Positions 28,140 through 39,332 of a DNA stretch of 64,000 bases are shown here, in pieces. The position numbers and the translations under genes are program-made. The notes beneath the pieces are model-generated. The model had not been told where the DNA came from and searched no databases. It saw only the letters and a list, made by a program, of their open reading frames with translations. The stretch's first letter is position 1; each line of letters opens with the position of its first letter. This DNA comes from CAWAVN01 sp963844315. Its GTDB lineage: Bacteria; Planctomycetota; Planctomycetia; Planctomycetales; Planctomycetaceae. The DNA lies in the NCBI GenBank assembly GCA_963844315.1, contig CAWJOC010000024.1, forward strand, positions 124,001 through 188,000, in the 5' to 3' direction.

Positions 28140-31100
28140 TTACGCAAATTCTTCCGTCAGAAGTTCGCCGAGCAAGTCTTCATCGGCGAAGAGATCATCG
28201 AGATCCGAAGAGCCGGCCTCGGTGATTTCTTCTTCGTCCGATTCGGGTCCGGACAGCAGCAGGGTTTCGATGTCCGCCAATTCCGACGTGGATGTCATGG
28301 GCGTCGGGGACTGTTGAGGCAGCACCCCGGCGACGAAGACCCCGCCCGTGAACGAGATCTCAAAGGCGAAGAAGCTGCCCAAGGGAAAGGAGACTTGCAG
28401 GCCCGACGTGCCGATGAACGAACGCACGTGCGATCCCCCGCCCGGCCCGGCGGCGGTGATGATTTCCACGGTGCCATCGCCGTTCATATCGCCTGCCGCC
28501 ACGCGCACGCCGCCGGAGAAGCCCTCAGCATAGGCGAAGAAGCTCAGAAGTTCGGAGCCATCAAGCGGGCTGAAGACTTTGACGTGCGGCCCGCCGCCGG
28601 CCCCCGCGCCGGTGATGATCTCCGCAAGCATATCGCCATTGAGGTCGCCTGCCGCGACATAAACTCCACCGCTGAAGCCGTCATAGGCGAGAAAACTCCC
28701 CAAAGGACCAGCGATTTGCGTGCCGGTATCGCCGTCGAAGACACGCACTTCCGAATCACCGCCGGGACCCCGGCCTGCGATGATGTCGGGCGTGCCATCG
28801 CCCGTCACATCGCCCGCCGCCACGCGGACGCCGCCGGTGAAACTGGGTTCAAACGCCATGAAGCTCCGGATTTCCGCACCCGTGATCCCGTCAAAGACCT
28901 TGACGTGCGGCCCGCCGCCGGCATCGGCTCCGGTGATGACATCCAGTTGCATGTCGCCATTGATGTCGGCCAAAGCCACGAACACGCCGCCCGTGAAACG
29001 GGGATCATAAGCAAAGAAGCTTCCCAGCGGTCCCGTGAACTGCTCTCCGGTGACGCCGTCGAAAATCCGCACGTGCGGCCCGCCGCCCGGACCTGCCGCC
29101 GCGATGATGTCCGGCGTGCCATCGCCGTTCATATCGCCAGTGGCCACCCGGACGCCGCCCGCGAAATTGTCCTCGAAGGCCAAAATGCTCAGCCGCGGAA
29201 AACCGGTCTGGTCGAATACGTTGATGCGGGGCTGAGGGCTGGCATCGGCTGCGACGACGATCATGGAGTCATCATTCTCGATGATGCCGGTTCCCGTTCC
29301 GTCGGTGCTGCTGATCTGGACATCCCGGCCCTCGGCTTGAACGTTGCTGAGATTCACCGTGAAGAACTCATCGAATTCCTGAATGGTGTTTCCAAGAATT
29401 TCGACCGTGAATGTCGCTGTCGTCTCGCCGGGCAGGAAGGTCAACGTCAGCGTTTCGGTAACGTAGTCGACACCGGCGGTCGCAGCGCCTGGGCCGGAAC
29501 CCATCATCGTCGCGACATCGACGGAAACGGCGACATCGACCTCGCGGTCCATGCTGACGGTGAAGGTCAACATCGTGCCGTTGTCTCCTTCCGCCTGCGT
29601 GACATCATCAATGGAAATGGTCGCAGGGCCGTCATCGTCGAGAATCAGCCCCTCGGCCACGCCGTTTTCGATGGCGGCTCCGTTGGGATCGCTGAGAATC
29701 ACGAAGAACGGCTCATCCAATTCGACGATGTCATCCGTGACAATCGGCACGCTGAAGGTTTGGGTCAGAGGCCCGCCCGGAGTGAAGGTCAGCGTAGCGT
29801 TCGAGCTTTGGAAGTCTTCCCCGGCGATGGCGAGGCCCGTCGCTGTGCCTACGGTGACTGTCACCGGATCCAAGCTGCCGTTGGTGAGCGTGACCGTGAA
29901 GATCAACGTGGTGGTTCCGCCCGTGCCTTCGACGATCTGGGCGTCCGCAATCGAAAGCGTGGGCGGGTTGGCGGTGTTCAAGGTTTCGATGCCGCTGAAC
30001 ACGACTGGTTCAAAGCCGGTATCAGTAATTATTCCGCTGCCCGTTCCGGTGACGGTCACCCTTTCATTTCCGGACCCGTCATAGTTCAGCGTGTCGCCCG
30101 GTTCGATTCCGGGAGGACCACCGGCAATGATGATCTCCGCTCCGTCCATGGCCACGGGGGTGATGTTGAACGTGTCGGCTCCGGCTTCGCCGTTGAGTTG
30201 ATACGTCCCCAAGCCGGTCGCGGCCAACACGTCAAACGTGTCCGCGCCGATTCCGCCGTTCACGGTGACGCCGGCCTCAATGAATTGGCTGTCCAGTCCC
30301 ACAAGCAACAGCGTATCGTCGCCGCCTCCCGTGTTGATCGTCAGCATTCGACTTGGGCTGACGAAATCGACCGTTTCGCTGGAACTCACACTGGAAATGC
30401 GGTTGACGTCATTGTTTGCCGTGTCATCATCGGACAAGGTGATTTCATCGCCCGCCGCTCCGAAGTTAAAAGTGCGGTCGGTGGCGTCGAGCAGATCGGT
30501 GATGGGTTCAAGTCCCGTATACGTGATGACATCGGTATTGCCGATGATAGGCACGATTTCAATCGATCCGCTGGAATCGCTGGTGAAGTTGTGCGTCACC
30601 GATTCGACGGTTCCGCCTTGCAGAATGATCGAATCATTGTCGCCGGGACCGCCTCCTTCGAATTCCAACCCGCCATTGGGGACCGGAGAGCCGTTGACGT
30701 AATCCACGGTCAACGTATCATCGTCGCTGGAGCCTTGAATCGTCAGGTCGTCGACCAATAGGGCCGGTTCGGAGAACACCACCACACCGTTAACGACCAC
30801 TTCGATGTTACCCAGGCCATCCTGGCGGACAATGAACTCATCGGGATCGCCATCATCGGCATCCGCACCGGCGGTGATCGTGAAGCTGCCACCAGTTCCC
30901 GTCACGAAATCGGTCGTTAAGGTTTCAATGCCAGTGAAGTTCACAGGATTAAAGCCGGGCTGCGTGATGGTCCCGCTATCGGCCGTTGTAAACGTAACAA
31001 TTCCCGGCCCGTTGTAATTGAGCGTATCGCCTGGATCGGCTGGGAACGCGGGCAGGCCGCCGTTGACCGTGAGCATCGTGGCGCTGATGGGATCAACATT

Positions 31101-33365
31101 AAAGGTGTCGCTGCCAGCATCGCCGCTCAACTCGAATGTGCCGACGCCCGAATAGGAGATCGACTGCAGTCCCGTGGAATTGAACTGCGAGTCATCGATA
31201 TTGGCCGTATCGCCAGTCGCCGTCAGCGTGACATCCAGGCTGGTAATATCGCTGAGATCGCCGCCTTGCAAGGAGTTGTCAATCAGCAAGTTCGCCAAAA
31301 CGAGGGAGCTAATCGTGGCGGTGCTGGCATCGACGAGGCCGGTGGCGGCATTGGTGATCCTCAGGTCTTGGATCGTAACCGCATTCGCCCCATCGAGAAT
31401 CGTAATGCCATCTAGCAAGCCAGGATCGAGGATGGTGAGTGCCCCCGCTCCATCCAAGGTCAGGTCTTTGTCAATGGTCACAGCCCCGGCAAAAACGCCA
31501 TCGTTGACGTTGACGGTCCCACCCGCCGTGACAAGGTCCACAGCTTCCTGAATGCGCCCGGTGAGACCCGTCTGGAAGCCAAGGTCCGTGACATTGAGCA
31601 CCGAAAAATCGCCTTGGAAACCGAAAGCCGCCGAAGTGTCCGTGCCGCTATTGAGATACGGAGTGAAATCGACGCGCCCCGTCACGAGGCTGGCAACGAC
31701 GCTTTCAATCGCGGATCCATGCCAGTTCCCGGACGCGTTGATGAGGTTACTTGTACCAATAGTGCTGGCGTTGATCGACTTGTTCGAGTTGCCGGACAGG
31801 TTGTTGTTGAAGATCGTGACTGTCGTGCGGGCGTTCAATGCGTTTGGAGACGCGATGCCATCGACCCAGCCGTTGATGACGTTGTTCATCACGTTGATGG
31901 TCGAGAAGATCGGCGTGGGCGTGCTCGGCAGGCCCAGGCCGCCGCCGAAGATGCCGATGCCGTGGCTATCGTTCGTCCCGGTGAACGTGTCGGCATTGCC
32001 GCCGTTGATCACGTTCGCCGTGATGTTCACGGTCTCCGTGAAGTTGCCTTGCACCGCGATCCCGTTGACGGCCGCGCCGCTCGGCATGGCACCGGTCAGG
32101 TTGATCGTGTTCCCGCTGACGTTCGACACGCCCCTAAGCCCCGTCAGGCTGATCATGGCGACGGATTCGTGTTGATGGCGAACACCGAGACGTCCTGCGT
32201 CACGATGTTGTCGGTGAGTGTCAGGTTGCTGCTCTGGCCGGAGACGCTGATCGCGCTGGCCAGCCGATTGGTGAACGTGTTGCCGTCCACGATCAGGTTG
32301 TCGCTGCCGCCGCCAGTCGTCGCCGTAATCTGCAGCGCCGTGATCTGGAATCCGCTAGGCGGTGGCGGGGTCAGCGCACCCGTAAAGTCGTTGTTCGTGA
32401 ACGAGGAGTCATCGACGTTGGCAAGCCGGACCGCGTTGCCGGTTTCGAAATCGTTGCCGTCGATCGTCACGTCGGTGGCATCCTGCAGGTTGATCCCCCA
32501 AGTGAAGTTCTGACCGGTGAAGAGGTTGTCCTCGATCAGGATATTCGTGAGCGTCGGGCCGCTGACGAACTGATCGGTGTAGATGCCGGTTCCGTTGGAC
32601 GATCCGGGATTGTCGTTGTCGCGGAAGACGTTCTGGGAAATGACGGCTTGGTTTCCGCCGGCGGCGTTCGCCAGGAACAGCCCCACCACATTGTCTTGGA
32701 CGATGTTGTTGCAGAACCTGGGCGCCTGAAGTGCCCGCGCCCAGGACAATCCCTGCCCCGAATTGATTGATGACGTTGGTCTGGCCCTGGACCGTGAAGC
32801 CGTCAATCGTCACATCATTGGCGGTGACGAAAAAGGACGTGGACCCAGCATTGCCGTTCACAACACTTTCAGGAACCCCCGTGCGCGTGCGGGCATCAAC
32901 GCCATTTTGCGCCCCGAGCAAAATGACCGACTTATTGACGATGACTAGTTCGCTGTAGGTCCCAGCAAGCACGTTGACGGTCCCACCCACATCGGTCCCG
33001 CCGATGGCTTCTTGGATCGTGTCCGCCGTCGCGACCGCTCCGGTGGCTGTCCCCGTGGTGACGATGCCATAGGCGTTCCCAACGGTCCCCGAACCATCAT
33101 CCAAAATAAATGTGCCCGCGGGGCCGCTGGGGTCATTGGCGGCATTGACCACATCGCCGGCGTCAATCACCCCAATGGCTCCATTGTCCGTCACAAGATT
33201 CCAAGTGTCGTTGACAAACGTCGTCGCCGCCAGAAGAGTCCGGTCTTCCAAAAGCTCCGTGCATCCCACGAGAGGGGCTGTCTGGAGACGGCTAGGACGA
33301 CGGTGCGATTTGCGGCGGGAAGTCGGAAAGCGGAAAACTTCATTCAGCCAACTGATAAGCAACAT
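28140..33365 (-). CDS. Giant LExRxLL surface protein: beta-helix, Calx-beta, FG-GAP-like repeats (frameshifted)
   Basis: About 1,740 residues. The N-terminus has a basic Arg/Ser-rich stretch followed by ELLEDRTLLAAT, the planctomycete LEPRxLL-type export or anchoring motif. Next come right-handed beta-helix repeats (DVTIDGFTVQG, NILIEDNLFTGQN), long Asp/Gly-rich repeats, two Calx-beta domains (near LSIADAQIVEGTGG and ISIDDVTQAEGDNG), and five to six FG-GAP-like repeats of about 55 residues with calcium-type DMNGDGTPD loops and GPGGGPHVRIFDG. The C-terminus is acidic. The frame changes near 32720 and 32155. It is probably a calcium-stabilised cell-surface or adhesion protein. Confidence 0.88.
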
Positions 33366-34099
33366 GATGGACCCTCTTGTTGTGAAAATGAAAATCGGAA
33401 GAAACAGCGACTACACGTTGGAGTTGGCATGGCGAGCGAAGGTTTAGCCTCCCTTTAGGGACGCTCGCGATGGAGTCCGAAACGATGACGGCGGGACGCG
33501 GTGCTTCGGGCCTTCCGAATTTCAGCCCCTTTCCTCTAGGGGCGACGGCGTCAAACACCGGCAACTTGGTTTGTGCGAATGCAAACATCTTCCCTATCTT
33601 GCCCGGCATCCTGGTTGCCCTTGAAATAATCCCCAATGGGGAATTCACGGGTAGCGATACGCAATTTTCGTAGCCTAAAAACCACCCAAACTTCCCATTA
33701 TGCGCACTTTACTCAAATCCATGGCTGGCGACCACATTGCGATGCAGATTCGTGCTTAGGTTGTGATATTAGACCGATTTGCGAATCTATTAATAATGGG
33801 AGAGTTGCGGGATTTAGCGACAGAGATCTCAGGAAAATTCTGTGGGGATTTTCCGTAGGGAGGCACTGCTACTCCACGGCCGGAGATGAAACGTCATCAC
33901 TTCCGATGGGAGCGACGAGCACAATTTGGGACCGTTCGAGCAATGAAGGTCCCATTTTTTGAGCGGCAAGGCGCTCCCAGCAAGCCAACTTATGGGACAG
34001 ATTCTTAGCGGAATGTCCCTTCAGGATCGTGCTTCTCGAATCAGTTGAAAACGCGAAGCAAAATGTCCTCGCGGTGGGGAGGTGCTTGATGGGATGGGG
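33366..34099. other. Gene-free region upstream of the giant surface protein
   Basis: About 730 bp, AT-richer than its surroundings, especially 33660-33850. It should include the promoter of the giant gene. Short open frames exist on both strands but lack ribosome sites and protein-like composition. I see no repeat, RNA gene or clear promoter motif. Confidence 0.5.
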
Positions 34100-35422
34100 T
34101 CAATCGGACTTTGCGGGATTGGCCGCCAGGTCGATGCACAGGCACTCTTTGTCGTTGCGGAGATACACCCTTCGATTGGCCCAGGCGGGAGGACTCCAAA
34201 CCACGTCCCGGCCAAAGGCGACGTTGGTGGGTTCGATGATTTTGGCGCGGTCGATTTCCTCATAACCCTTCGGAGTGAGTTTCGTGATCAGGAGTTCGCC
34301 GAGTTCGTTGAACATCCAAAACCGCTCGCCGTTTTTGACGAGAAACGCCGTCCCCGACCCCAAGGGCCGTTCGGATTTGAGCGGCTCCCAGGACTGCCAG
34401 AGGCGTTTTCCCGTGGCGAATTCCACGCCGTAGAGCAAACCGTTCTGGTCCAATCCATAGAGCGTGCCGTTTTCGAGAAAGGGCTGGACGTTGACCGGAG
34501 AAATCGCGGCCTTGGGCTTGTCCCGCCAGAGCGTTTTCGCGGCGGGTTTGTTTTGATCCAGTTCGATGAGAACGTTCTTGTTAGAAAAGCCCCCCACGTA
34601 CAAAAGATTCCCCGCGTGCACCGGCGTCATGATGATCGCCCCGTTCTCCGCCTCGTAATCCTCTGACCAATAGGACTTGCCAGTTTCGGGATCGACCGAC
34701 GCCACCGCTGCGGGATGAGCCAGGATCAACTGCCGGACTCCCCCCGCTTCGATGATCTTGGGCGGAACGTAACCGGGTTCCTTGGTGTCCAAGGCCCGCC
34801 AGATTTCCTTGCCGGTGTCTTTGTCGAAAGCCACGGCATGGCTGGCTTTGCCTCCGACGATGCAAATCAGTTTTTGCCCATCAATCAGCGGATGAGCCGC
34901 ATAGCCCCACAGCGGGGTTTTGGCCTCGTAGTCTTTGGGAAAATTCTTGGACCACACCACATCGCCCGACTTGGCGTCCAGGCAGAACAGATCCCCTTCC
35001 GCTCCGAGCGTATAAACTTTGCCTTCATGGACGTTCGGCGTGCATCTGGGACCTGCCGGATAGGAAATGCCGTAGCGCACGGAGTATTCGTGCTTCCAGA
35101 GTTCCTTTCCCGTGGCCTCGTCCAGGCAGAGGATCCGCTCGGTTCCTGAAAACTGTTTGCGGTCGAAGTTGTCCACCTTGACGTTTTCGGAAGTGACGTA
35201 GTCCGTCACGTACACCCGGCCATCGGCGACACTCGGCCCGGCATAGCCGCCCGCGACCGCCGCCCGCCAAACGACTTTGGGGCCGCCTTGGGGGAATTTT
35301 TCCAGCACGCCATCTTCCCGCCAGACATTATCGCGGTTCGGCCCCATCCACTGCGGCCAATCGGCGGCAGATAGTGAAGAAGCCAGAAGCAAAAGACCGG
35401 ACAATATGAGAGAACGTGCCAT
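34100..35422 (-). CDS. Secreted PQQ-type beta-propeller protein
   Basis: A 440-residue protein with a signal peptide (MARSLILSGLLLLASSLSAA) and a start typical of planctomycete propellers (DWPQWMGPNRDNVW). About seven blades are marked by AWK/ATGKELWKHEY-type ends (LDEATGKELWK, LDAKSGDVVWS, FDKDTGKEIWR, VDPETGKSYWS, ATGKRLWQS). The fold is shared with BamB and quinoprotein dehydrogenases, but no PQQ-binding Trp/Cys motif is visible, so it is probably a scaffold or binding protein outside the cytoplasm. It has its own start, 210 bp from the divergent TfoX-C gene. Confidence 0.85.
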   Translation of the reverse strand: MARSLILSGLLLLASSLSAADWPQWMGPNRDNVWREDGVLEKFPQGGPKVVWRAAVAGGYAGPSVADGRVYVTDYVTSENVKVDNFDRKQFSGTERILCLDEATGKELWKHEYSVRYGISYPAGPRCTPNVHEGKVYTLGAEGDLFCLDAKSGDVVWSKNFPKDYEAKTPLWGYAAHPLIDGQKLICIVGGKASHAVAFDKDTGKEIWRALDTKEPGYVPPKIIEAGGVRQLILAHPAAVASVDPETGKSYWSEDYEAENGAIIMTPVHAGNLLYVGGFSNKNVLIELDQNKPAAKTLWRDKPKAAISPVNVQPFLENGTLYGLDQNGLLYGVEFATGKRLWQSWEPLKSERPLGSGTAFLVKNGERFWMFNELGELLITKLTPKGYEEIDRAKIIEPTNVAFGRDVVWSPPAWANRRVYLRNDKECLCIDLAANPAKSD

Positions 35423-35633
35423 AAGGCGAGTTCCTTAATGGAATGACTTGCGGAATCCAGATGACGGCTTCTTTATATGAAACATTCTAGCCGAATGACA
35501 ATCCCTCGCCCAAGCGGCAAATAGGCCTTCCCTTTCGGTTAAAGTGATACCTACATTTTATCGATGAGGCGTCGATGCTGTTTTATCCGTGGTTAAGAGC
35601 TTTACCGTTTGAGTTCATCAGCATGAGGTTCGT

Positions 35634-36095
35634 ATGGCGGATCCCAAAGGCGATAAATTGTACGTGAACTTGAGCGCGGCCCAAACCCGGCGGCGGCTCA
35701 AAGGGTTTGGGCACGGGGTCCGCAAGGTTCATAGTGCCGGGAAGAATCAAGCGGTCATCATCCACACCGCCACGGACCGCCACCTTGAGGCGCTCAAAGC
35801 CAAATTCGACGATGTGGGCTATTCCACCAGGGAAACCGACCTCTCCGAGCCAATCGAGAATCTCAACAATATCGGCGCCATGAGCGCCGAATGGCTGCGG
35901 GAGATTGGGATCAAAACCATCGCCGATCTTCAAGAAATGGGTCCCGTGCGCGCCTATCAATTGGTCAAATGGCGTGAACCAAACTGCGGCTTGAATTTCC
36001 TCTGGTCAATGGCGGCCGGACTCGACGGCAAAGACTGGCGAGAACTTTCCGCAGAGGAAAAACAGAAACTGTTGGAAGACATCAAAGAGGAGTGA
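35634..36095 (+). CDS. Protein with TfoX C-terminal-like domain
   Basis: A 153-residue protein. The first 65 residues are a basic alpha/beta region. Residues 70-125 match the TfoX C-terminal helix-hairpin-helix-like domain (IENLNNIGAMSAEWLREIGI, IADLQEMGPVRAYQLVK), ending in a charged helix (LSAEEKQKLLEDIKEE). The N-terminal TfoX domain that regulates competence in other bacteria is missing. It is likely cytoplasmic and of unknown role. Confidence 0.75.
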   Translation: MADPKGDKLYVNLSAAQTRRRLKGFGHGVRKVHSAGKNQAVIIHTATDRHLEALKAKFDDVGYSTRETDLSEPIENLNNIGAMSAEWLREIGIKTIADLQEMGPVRAYQLVKWREPNCGLNFLWSMAAGLDGKDWRELSAEEKQKLLEDIKEE

Positions 36096-36159
36096 CCAAG
36101 GCAATCTTTTTGTTTTTCGGGGGTTTTGGGTCTTGAGATACTTTGATGCAATGCTTCGT

Positions 36160-36465
36160 GGCCCGAAGCGTAAGTTTTGAAGTTGCGCGATTTCCACAAT
36201 TTCGCCCCGAAGGGGCCAAACAAAAAAGCCCAGGGCAGAGCGCAGTGGCGCTTCGCCACAAGCGCCGCCCTGGGTCCCAAAGCCCCCATGATATTCCAGC
36301 CCTGAAAGGGCGGCACAACGATATCGAAATCTTGTTCCGCCCTTTCAGGGCTTTCCCTTTTTGGGGTTTCCATCGACCCAGGGCGTTGCCCTGGGCTGAT
36401 ATATGGCTGCCCCTTCGGGGCGGAAAACCCACGAAGCCCAACTTCAAAACTTACGCTCCGCGTTA
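36160..36465. repeat. Long palindromic repeat, GAAGTTGCGC family
   Basis: The left end (GCGTAAGTTTTGAAGTTGCG) and right end (CCAACTTCAAAACTTACGCT) are inverted. Internal hairpins include GCCCTGAAAGGGC near 36300 paired with GCCCTTTCAGGGC near 36342, and GTGGCGCTTCGCCAC near 36246. It is a longer version of 27803-28055. No gene is seen in 36096-36540. Confidence 0.8.
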
Positions 36466-36520
36466 CGAAGCATTGACACTTCCTCATCTTTGTTCGAAGT
36501 ATCCCACGACCGGATTTCTC

Positions 36521-36540
36521 TTCCTACAGCCTACAGCCTC
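36521..36540. repeat. CCTACAGC-type 7-bp repeat tract
   Basis: TTCCTACAGCCTACAGCCTC, ending at the stop codon of the SMP-30 gene on the minus strand. Confidence 0.78.
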
Positions 36541-37578
36541 TCAATCCGCCGTGTTCGCGACGGTCTGCAATCCCACCGATTTCAGTTTGATCCGATAAAA
36601 CCCCGTGCCCGCCGTGACGTAGAGCGTGTGGGCATCCTCATCGCGGCCGAAGCAGCAGTTGGTGGGCAGGTCTTTCGTGGGAATGGAGGCCAGTTCCTTG
36701 CCTTCGGGGCTATACACGATGATGCCCTTCCGTTTTTCGCTGCGGACGGCGGCGTAGATGTTGCCCTTGGTGTCGATGCTCATGCCATCGACGCCGTTTT
36801 CCACGCCGAAATCCACCAGCACGGTTTTGCGGCCCAAGGAACCATCCGGGCGGATGCGGAAGGCATTCAAAGTCATCCGGCCTTTTTTGACGGCGGGGTC
36901 TTGCTTGGTGACATCGTGGCTGCCGTTGTTGTTCTCGGCGACATAGAGTATTTTGCCGTCCGGCGAGACGTGCACGCCGTTGGGCTTTTCGATGTTGTCT
37001 GGCCCTGAGGAACTCTTGGTGACGCGGTGCACGCTGCCGTCCAGGTCGATGCGGTACACGCTCATTTCGGTTTGCTCGATGGGTTCCGCGCCGACATAGC
37101 GGGGATCGCTGAAATAAATGCTGCCGTTTTGGTGCACCACCAGATCGTTCGGCGCGTTGAACGGTTTGCCCTCGAATTTGTCCGCGACCACTTTGAGCAT
37201 GCCGTCGGGTTTCACTTCGACGACCGCGCGCTTGCCGCCCATCGCTCCGCAGCAGGCCAAGAGCCGACCTTTGGTATCGAAGTACAGCCCGTTGCTTTTG
37301 CCGCTGTCGGCACAGTGCACGCTGACTTTTTCGGTCTTGGGATCGAACTTCAAAATCCGCCCGGCTTTGTCATCCACGAAGGGAATGTCGCTGAAATACA
37401 ACACTCCATCCGGACCCGCCGCCGCCCCTTCGGTGAAACTGCCCTCGTTCCAAATCTCCTCCAGCATGGCTCCTTCCGGCAGAATCGAAGCATCGCCGGA
37501 GGGTTTCAAATCCGCCTCCTGAGCGAACGCCGAAACGGAAAAACAGAACACGGCCAGGATCAAAGTCGTGAGCTTCAT
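36541..37578 (-). CDS. Secreted SMP-30/gluconolactonase-family protein
   Basis: 345 residues with a signal peptide (MKLTTLILAVFCFSVSAFAQ). It is a six-bladed propeller of the SMP-30 family: EGAAAGPDGVLYFSD (metal Glu), NAPNDLVVHQNGSIYFSDP (Asn-Asp metal site), KPNGVHVSPDGKILYV and VDGMSIDTKGNIYAA. The family hydrolyses sugar lactones such as gluconolactone, using a divalent metal. Here it would act outside the cytoplasm. The ThuA gene, another secreted sugar-related protein, lies upstream on the same strand. Confidence 0.88.
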   Translation of the reverse strand: MKLTTLILAVFCFSVSAFAQEADLKPSGDASILPEGAMLEEIWNEGSFTEGAAAGPDGVLYFSDIPFVDDKAGRILKFDPKTEKVSVHCADSGKSNGLYFDTKGRLLACCGAMGGKRAVVEVKPDGMLKVVADKFEGKPFNAPNDLVVHQNGSIYFSDPRYVGAEPIEQTEMSVYRIDLDGSVHRVTKSSSGPDNIEKPNGVHVSPDGKILYVAENNNGSHDVTKQDPAVKKGRMTLNAFRIRPDGSLGRKTVLVDFGVENGVDGMSIDTKGNIYAAVRSEKRKGIIVYSPEGKELASIPTKDLPTNCCFGRDEDAHTLYVTAGTGFYRIKLKSVGLQTVANTAD

Positions 37579-37644
37579 GAGGCGGACTCCAAGTTGAGTT
37601 TTCGGTTTTCAGTTTTCAGGGAAACACATTTGCCTTTTCCCCCT

Positions 37645-37672
37645 CTTCCTACAGCCTAAAGCCTACAGCCTA
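37645..37672. repeat. CCTACAGC-type 7-bp repeat tract
   Basis: TTCCTACAGCCTAAAGCCTA and on. It overlaps the ThuA gene's end: the TAG stop is formed by the repeat (GGA TAG GCT). Confidence 0.8.
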
Positions 37673-38530
37673 TCCCCCCGCCGCTTTCTTCGCGATGGCT
37701 TCTTGTGCCTTGGACAGTTCGGGGTTCGGCGTGGCGTCGCCTTCGACTTGGTTTAAGACCCACTTCACGGCGGCTTCGGTGGATTTCAAAAACCGTTTGT
37801 CGGCCCAGGTGTGGTCGTTGTGGCCCAGATTGTTATAGAAGATTTTCCCATCGCCCCACATCCGGCACCAGGCGACCGGCACGTGGTAAGGCTTCGAGGG
37901 TTCGCACTTTTCCATGTTGAGGCTCATCAGGACCCGCACGTTTTCGGGAACCCAGTTCGAGTATTGATAAATCTCATCCTGAATTTGAAACTCCTGGCCG
38001 AAGGGTTTCATCGTGGGATGGTCCGGCTCGTGGACGCTCACAGTGACGTTGGCCTGCCAACTCCAAGGATGCCCATTGAACGTGCCACCAATGAGTTCGC
38101 GATACCACGCATGTTCGGGCTTGTCATTCCGAAACGTATCGGTCGCGGAGTGAAATCCGATGACGCCGTGGCCTTTTTGCTTCAGCCAAACTTCGGTCAA
38201 AAACTCGCGGGCCTCATCAGAAATCGGCAGGTCGCCGGACGTATAAAGCATCAGGATGTCGTATTTTTGCAGGTTCTCCTTGGTGAGATCCTCCGAGGTC
38301 TGGGTGCAGTCCACTGTGAACAGTCCCGTCTGCTGGCCGAGCTGCGTCATGGCAATTTCTGCGGGGGCCAACTGCTGCGGGCGGCCCCGGCGGTTCACCG
38401 CGCCGTGAACAAAGCCTTTGCTTTCGGTCAAAAACAACACGCGGGCTTTCTCGGCTTTCTCCTGGGCGGAGGCCGATGCGCCAAAAGCCACAACACAGAC
38501 CAGCATACCCAACAGCAGTTCGCGTAACAT
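37670..38530 (-). CDS. Secreted ThuA-domain protein
   Basis: 286 residues with a signal peptide (MLRELLLGMLVCVVAFGASASA). It has a class-I glutamine-amidotransferase-like ThuA fold: KARVLFLTESKGFVHGAV, YDILMLYTSGDLPISDEAREFL, GHGVIGFHSATDTF, YRELIGGTFNGHPW and a C-terminal VAWCRMWGDGKIFYNNLGHND. ThuA-like proteins occur with sugar-degradation genes; the exact reaction is unsettled. Its stop codon is supplied by the adjacent 7-bp repeat. Confidence 0.85.
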   Translation of the reverse strand: MLRELLLGMLVCVVAFGASASAQEKAEKARVLFLTESKGFVHGAVNRRGRPQQLAPAEIAMTQLGQQTGLFTVDCTQTSEDLTKENLQKYDILMLYTSGDLPISDEAREFLTEVWLKQKGHGVIGFHSATDTFRNDKPEHAWYRELIGGTFNGHPWSWQANVTVSVHEPDHPTMKPFGQEFQIQDEIYQYSNWVPENVRVLMSLNMEKCEPSKPYHVPVAWCRMWGDGKIFYNNLGHNDHTWADKRFLKSTEAAVKWVLNQVEGDATPNPELSKAQEAIAKKAAGG

Positions 38531-38787
38531 AAAAGGCTCCTCTCCAGGGGCAAAGCGTTGAAGGAAGAATCCTCCGTCCGAGAGACGACGGGGTTCAACT
38601 CTTATCTTAAACGGCTCCCCGTGGAAGTGCCACGATGCAGCGGCAATGAGTCTATCGTGGAACCACCGCTAACTTCACGCGCGGTTCTGCTTTGAACGAT
38701 TTCCCGCCTAGGGTTTGGGCGGGAACGGCGGATTGCTATCATGGAAATTTGCCCTTTGGAAACTCTTGAGAAACTACGCCACACGCC

Positions 38788-39318
38788 ATGAGCACCATCA
38801 GTCTTCACGAAACCGTTTTGGCGCGCTACGGAGCCATTCCCGAAGTGGCCCGGTTTCGCATTGTCCCTTTGGAACCTTTGAAACGAGAGACCCAGGTCAT
38901 CCTCCGCACGCATCGCGGCTTGGAACTGGGCACGCTTCTGCAAGATGTCGATGAGCGCTACGAACGGATTTCCGCGGAGGATGCCGACACTTCCTGCATA
39001 CTTCGGGAAGCCACCCCAGAGGATCTCAAAAGGCAGGCCCAGAGCCGGTCCGATTGCGAAGCGCAATTTGAAACCTGGACCAATCGCATTGCCCAATGGA
39101 AATTGAACTTGCAACTGGTCGATCTGGAATGGCTTTTTGAGCCTGAGAAATTGGTGCTTTACGTCCTGAACGAACGCGGTCCCGACTGCACCAAACTCGC
39201 CCTGCAAGCGGCGGCGGCGGGACTGGGAATCATCGAAGTCCAACCCGTCGATGCCCAAGGAGTCGTCCGCTTGGAATCCACCGGCGGTTGCGGCACCGGC
39301 GGCTGCGGCTGCCACTGA
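38788..39318 (+). CDS. PSP1-domain protein with Cys-rich tail
   Basis: 176 residues. The PSP1 C-terminal domain shows as ETQVILRTHRGLELGTLL followed by helical SRSDCEAQFETWTNRIAQ and a beta unit, LEWLFEPEKLVLYVLNERG. The C-terminus ends in a run of Gly and Cys (GGCGTGGCGCH) that could bind metal. Bacterial PSP1 proteins include YaaT/RicT, which act in RNA-processing and signalling complexes. It is cytoplasmic; the partner is unknown. Confidence 0.75.
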   Translation: MSTISLHETVLARYGAIPEVARFRIVPLEPLKRETQVILRTHRGLELGTLLQDVDERYERISAEDADTSCILREATPEDLKRQAQSRSDCEAQFETWTNRIAQWKLNLQLVDLEWLFEPEKLVLYVLNERGPDCTKLALQAAAAGLGIIEVQPVDAQGVVRLESTGGCGTGGCGCH

Positions 39319-39332
39319 AATTGGAAGAGATT

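Noticed and set aside
28314..30761. An 815-codon open frame on the plus strand
   Set aside because: It is antisense to the giant surface protein, whose repetitive GC-rich codons keep the other strand open; its product has no recognisable fold.
33470..33673. Small gene upstream of the giant surface protein
   Set aside because: No ribosome site and no protein-like composition; it overlaps other short random frames.
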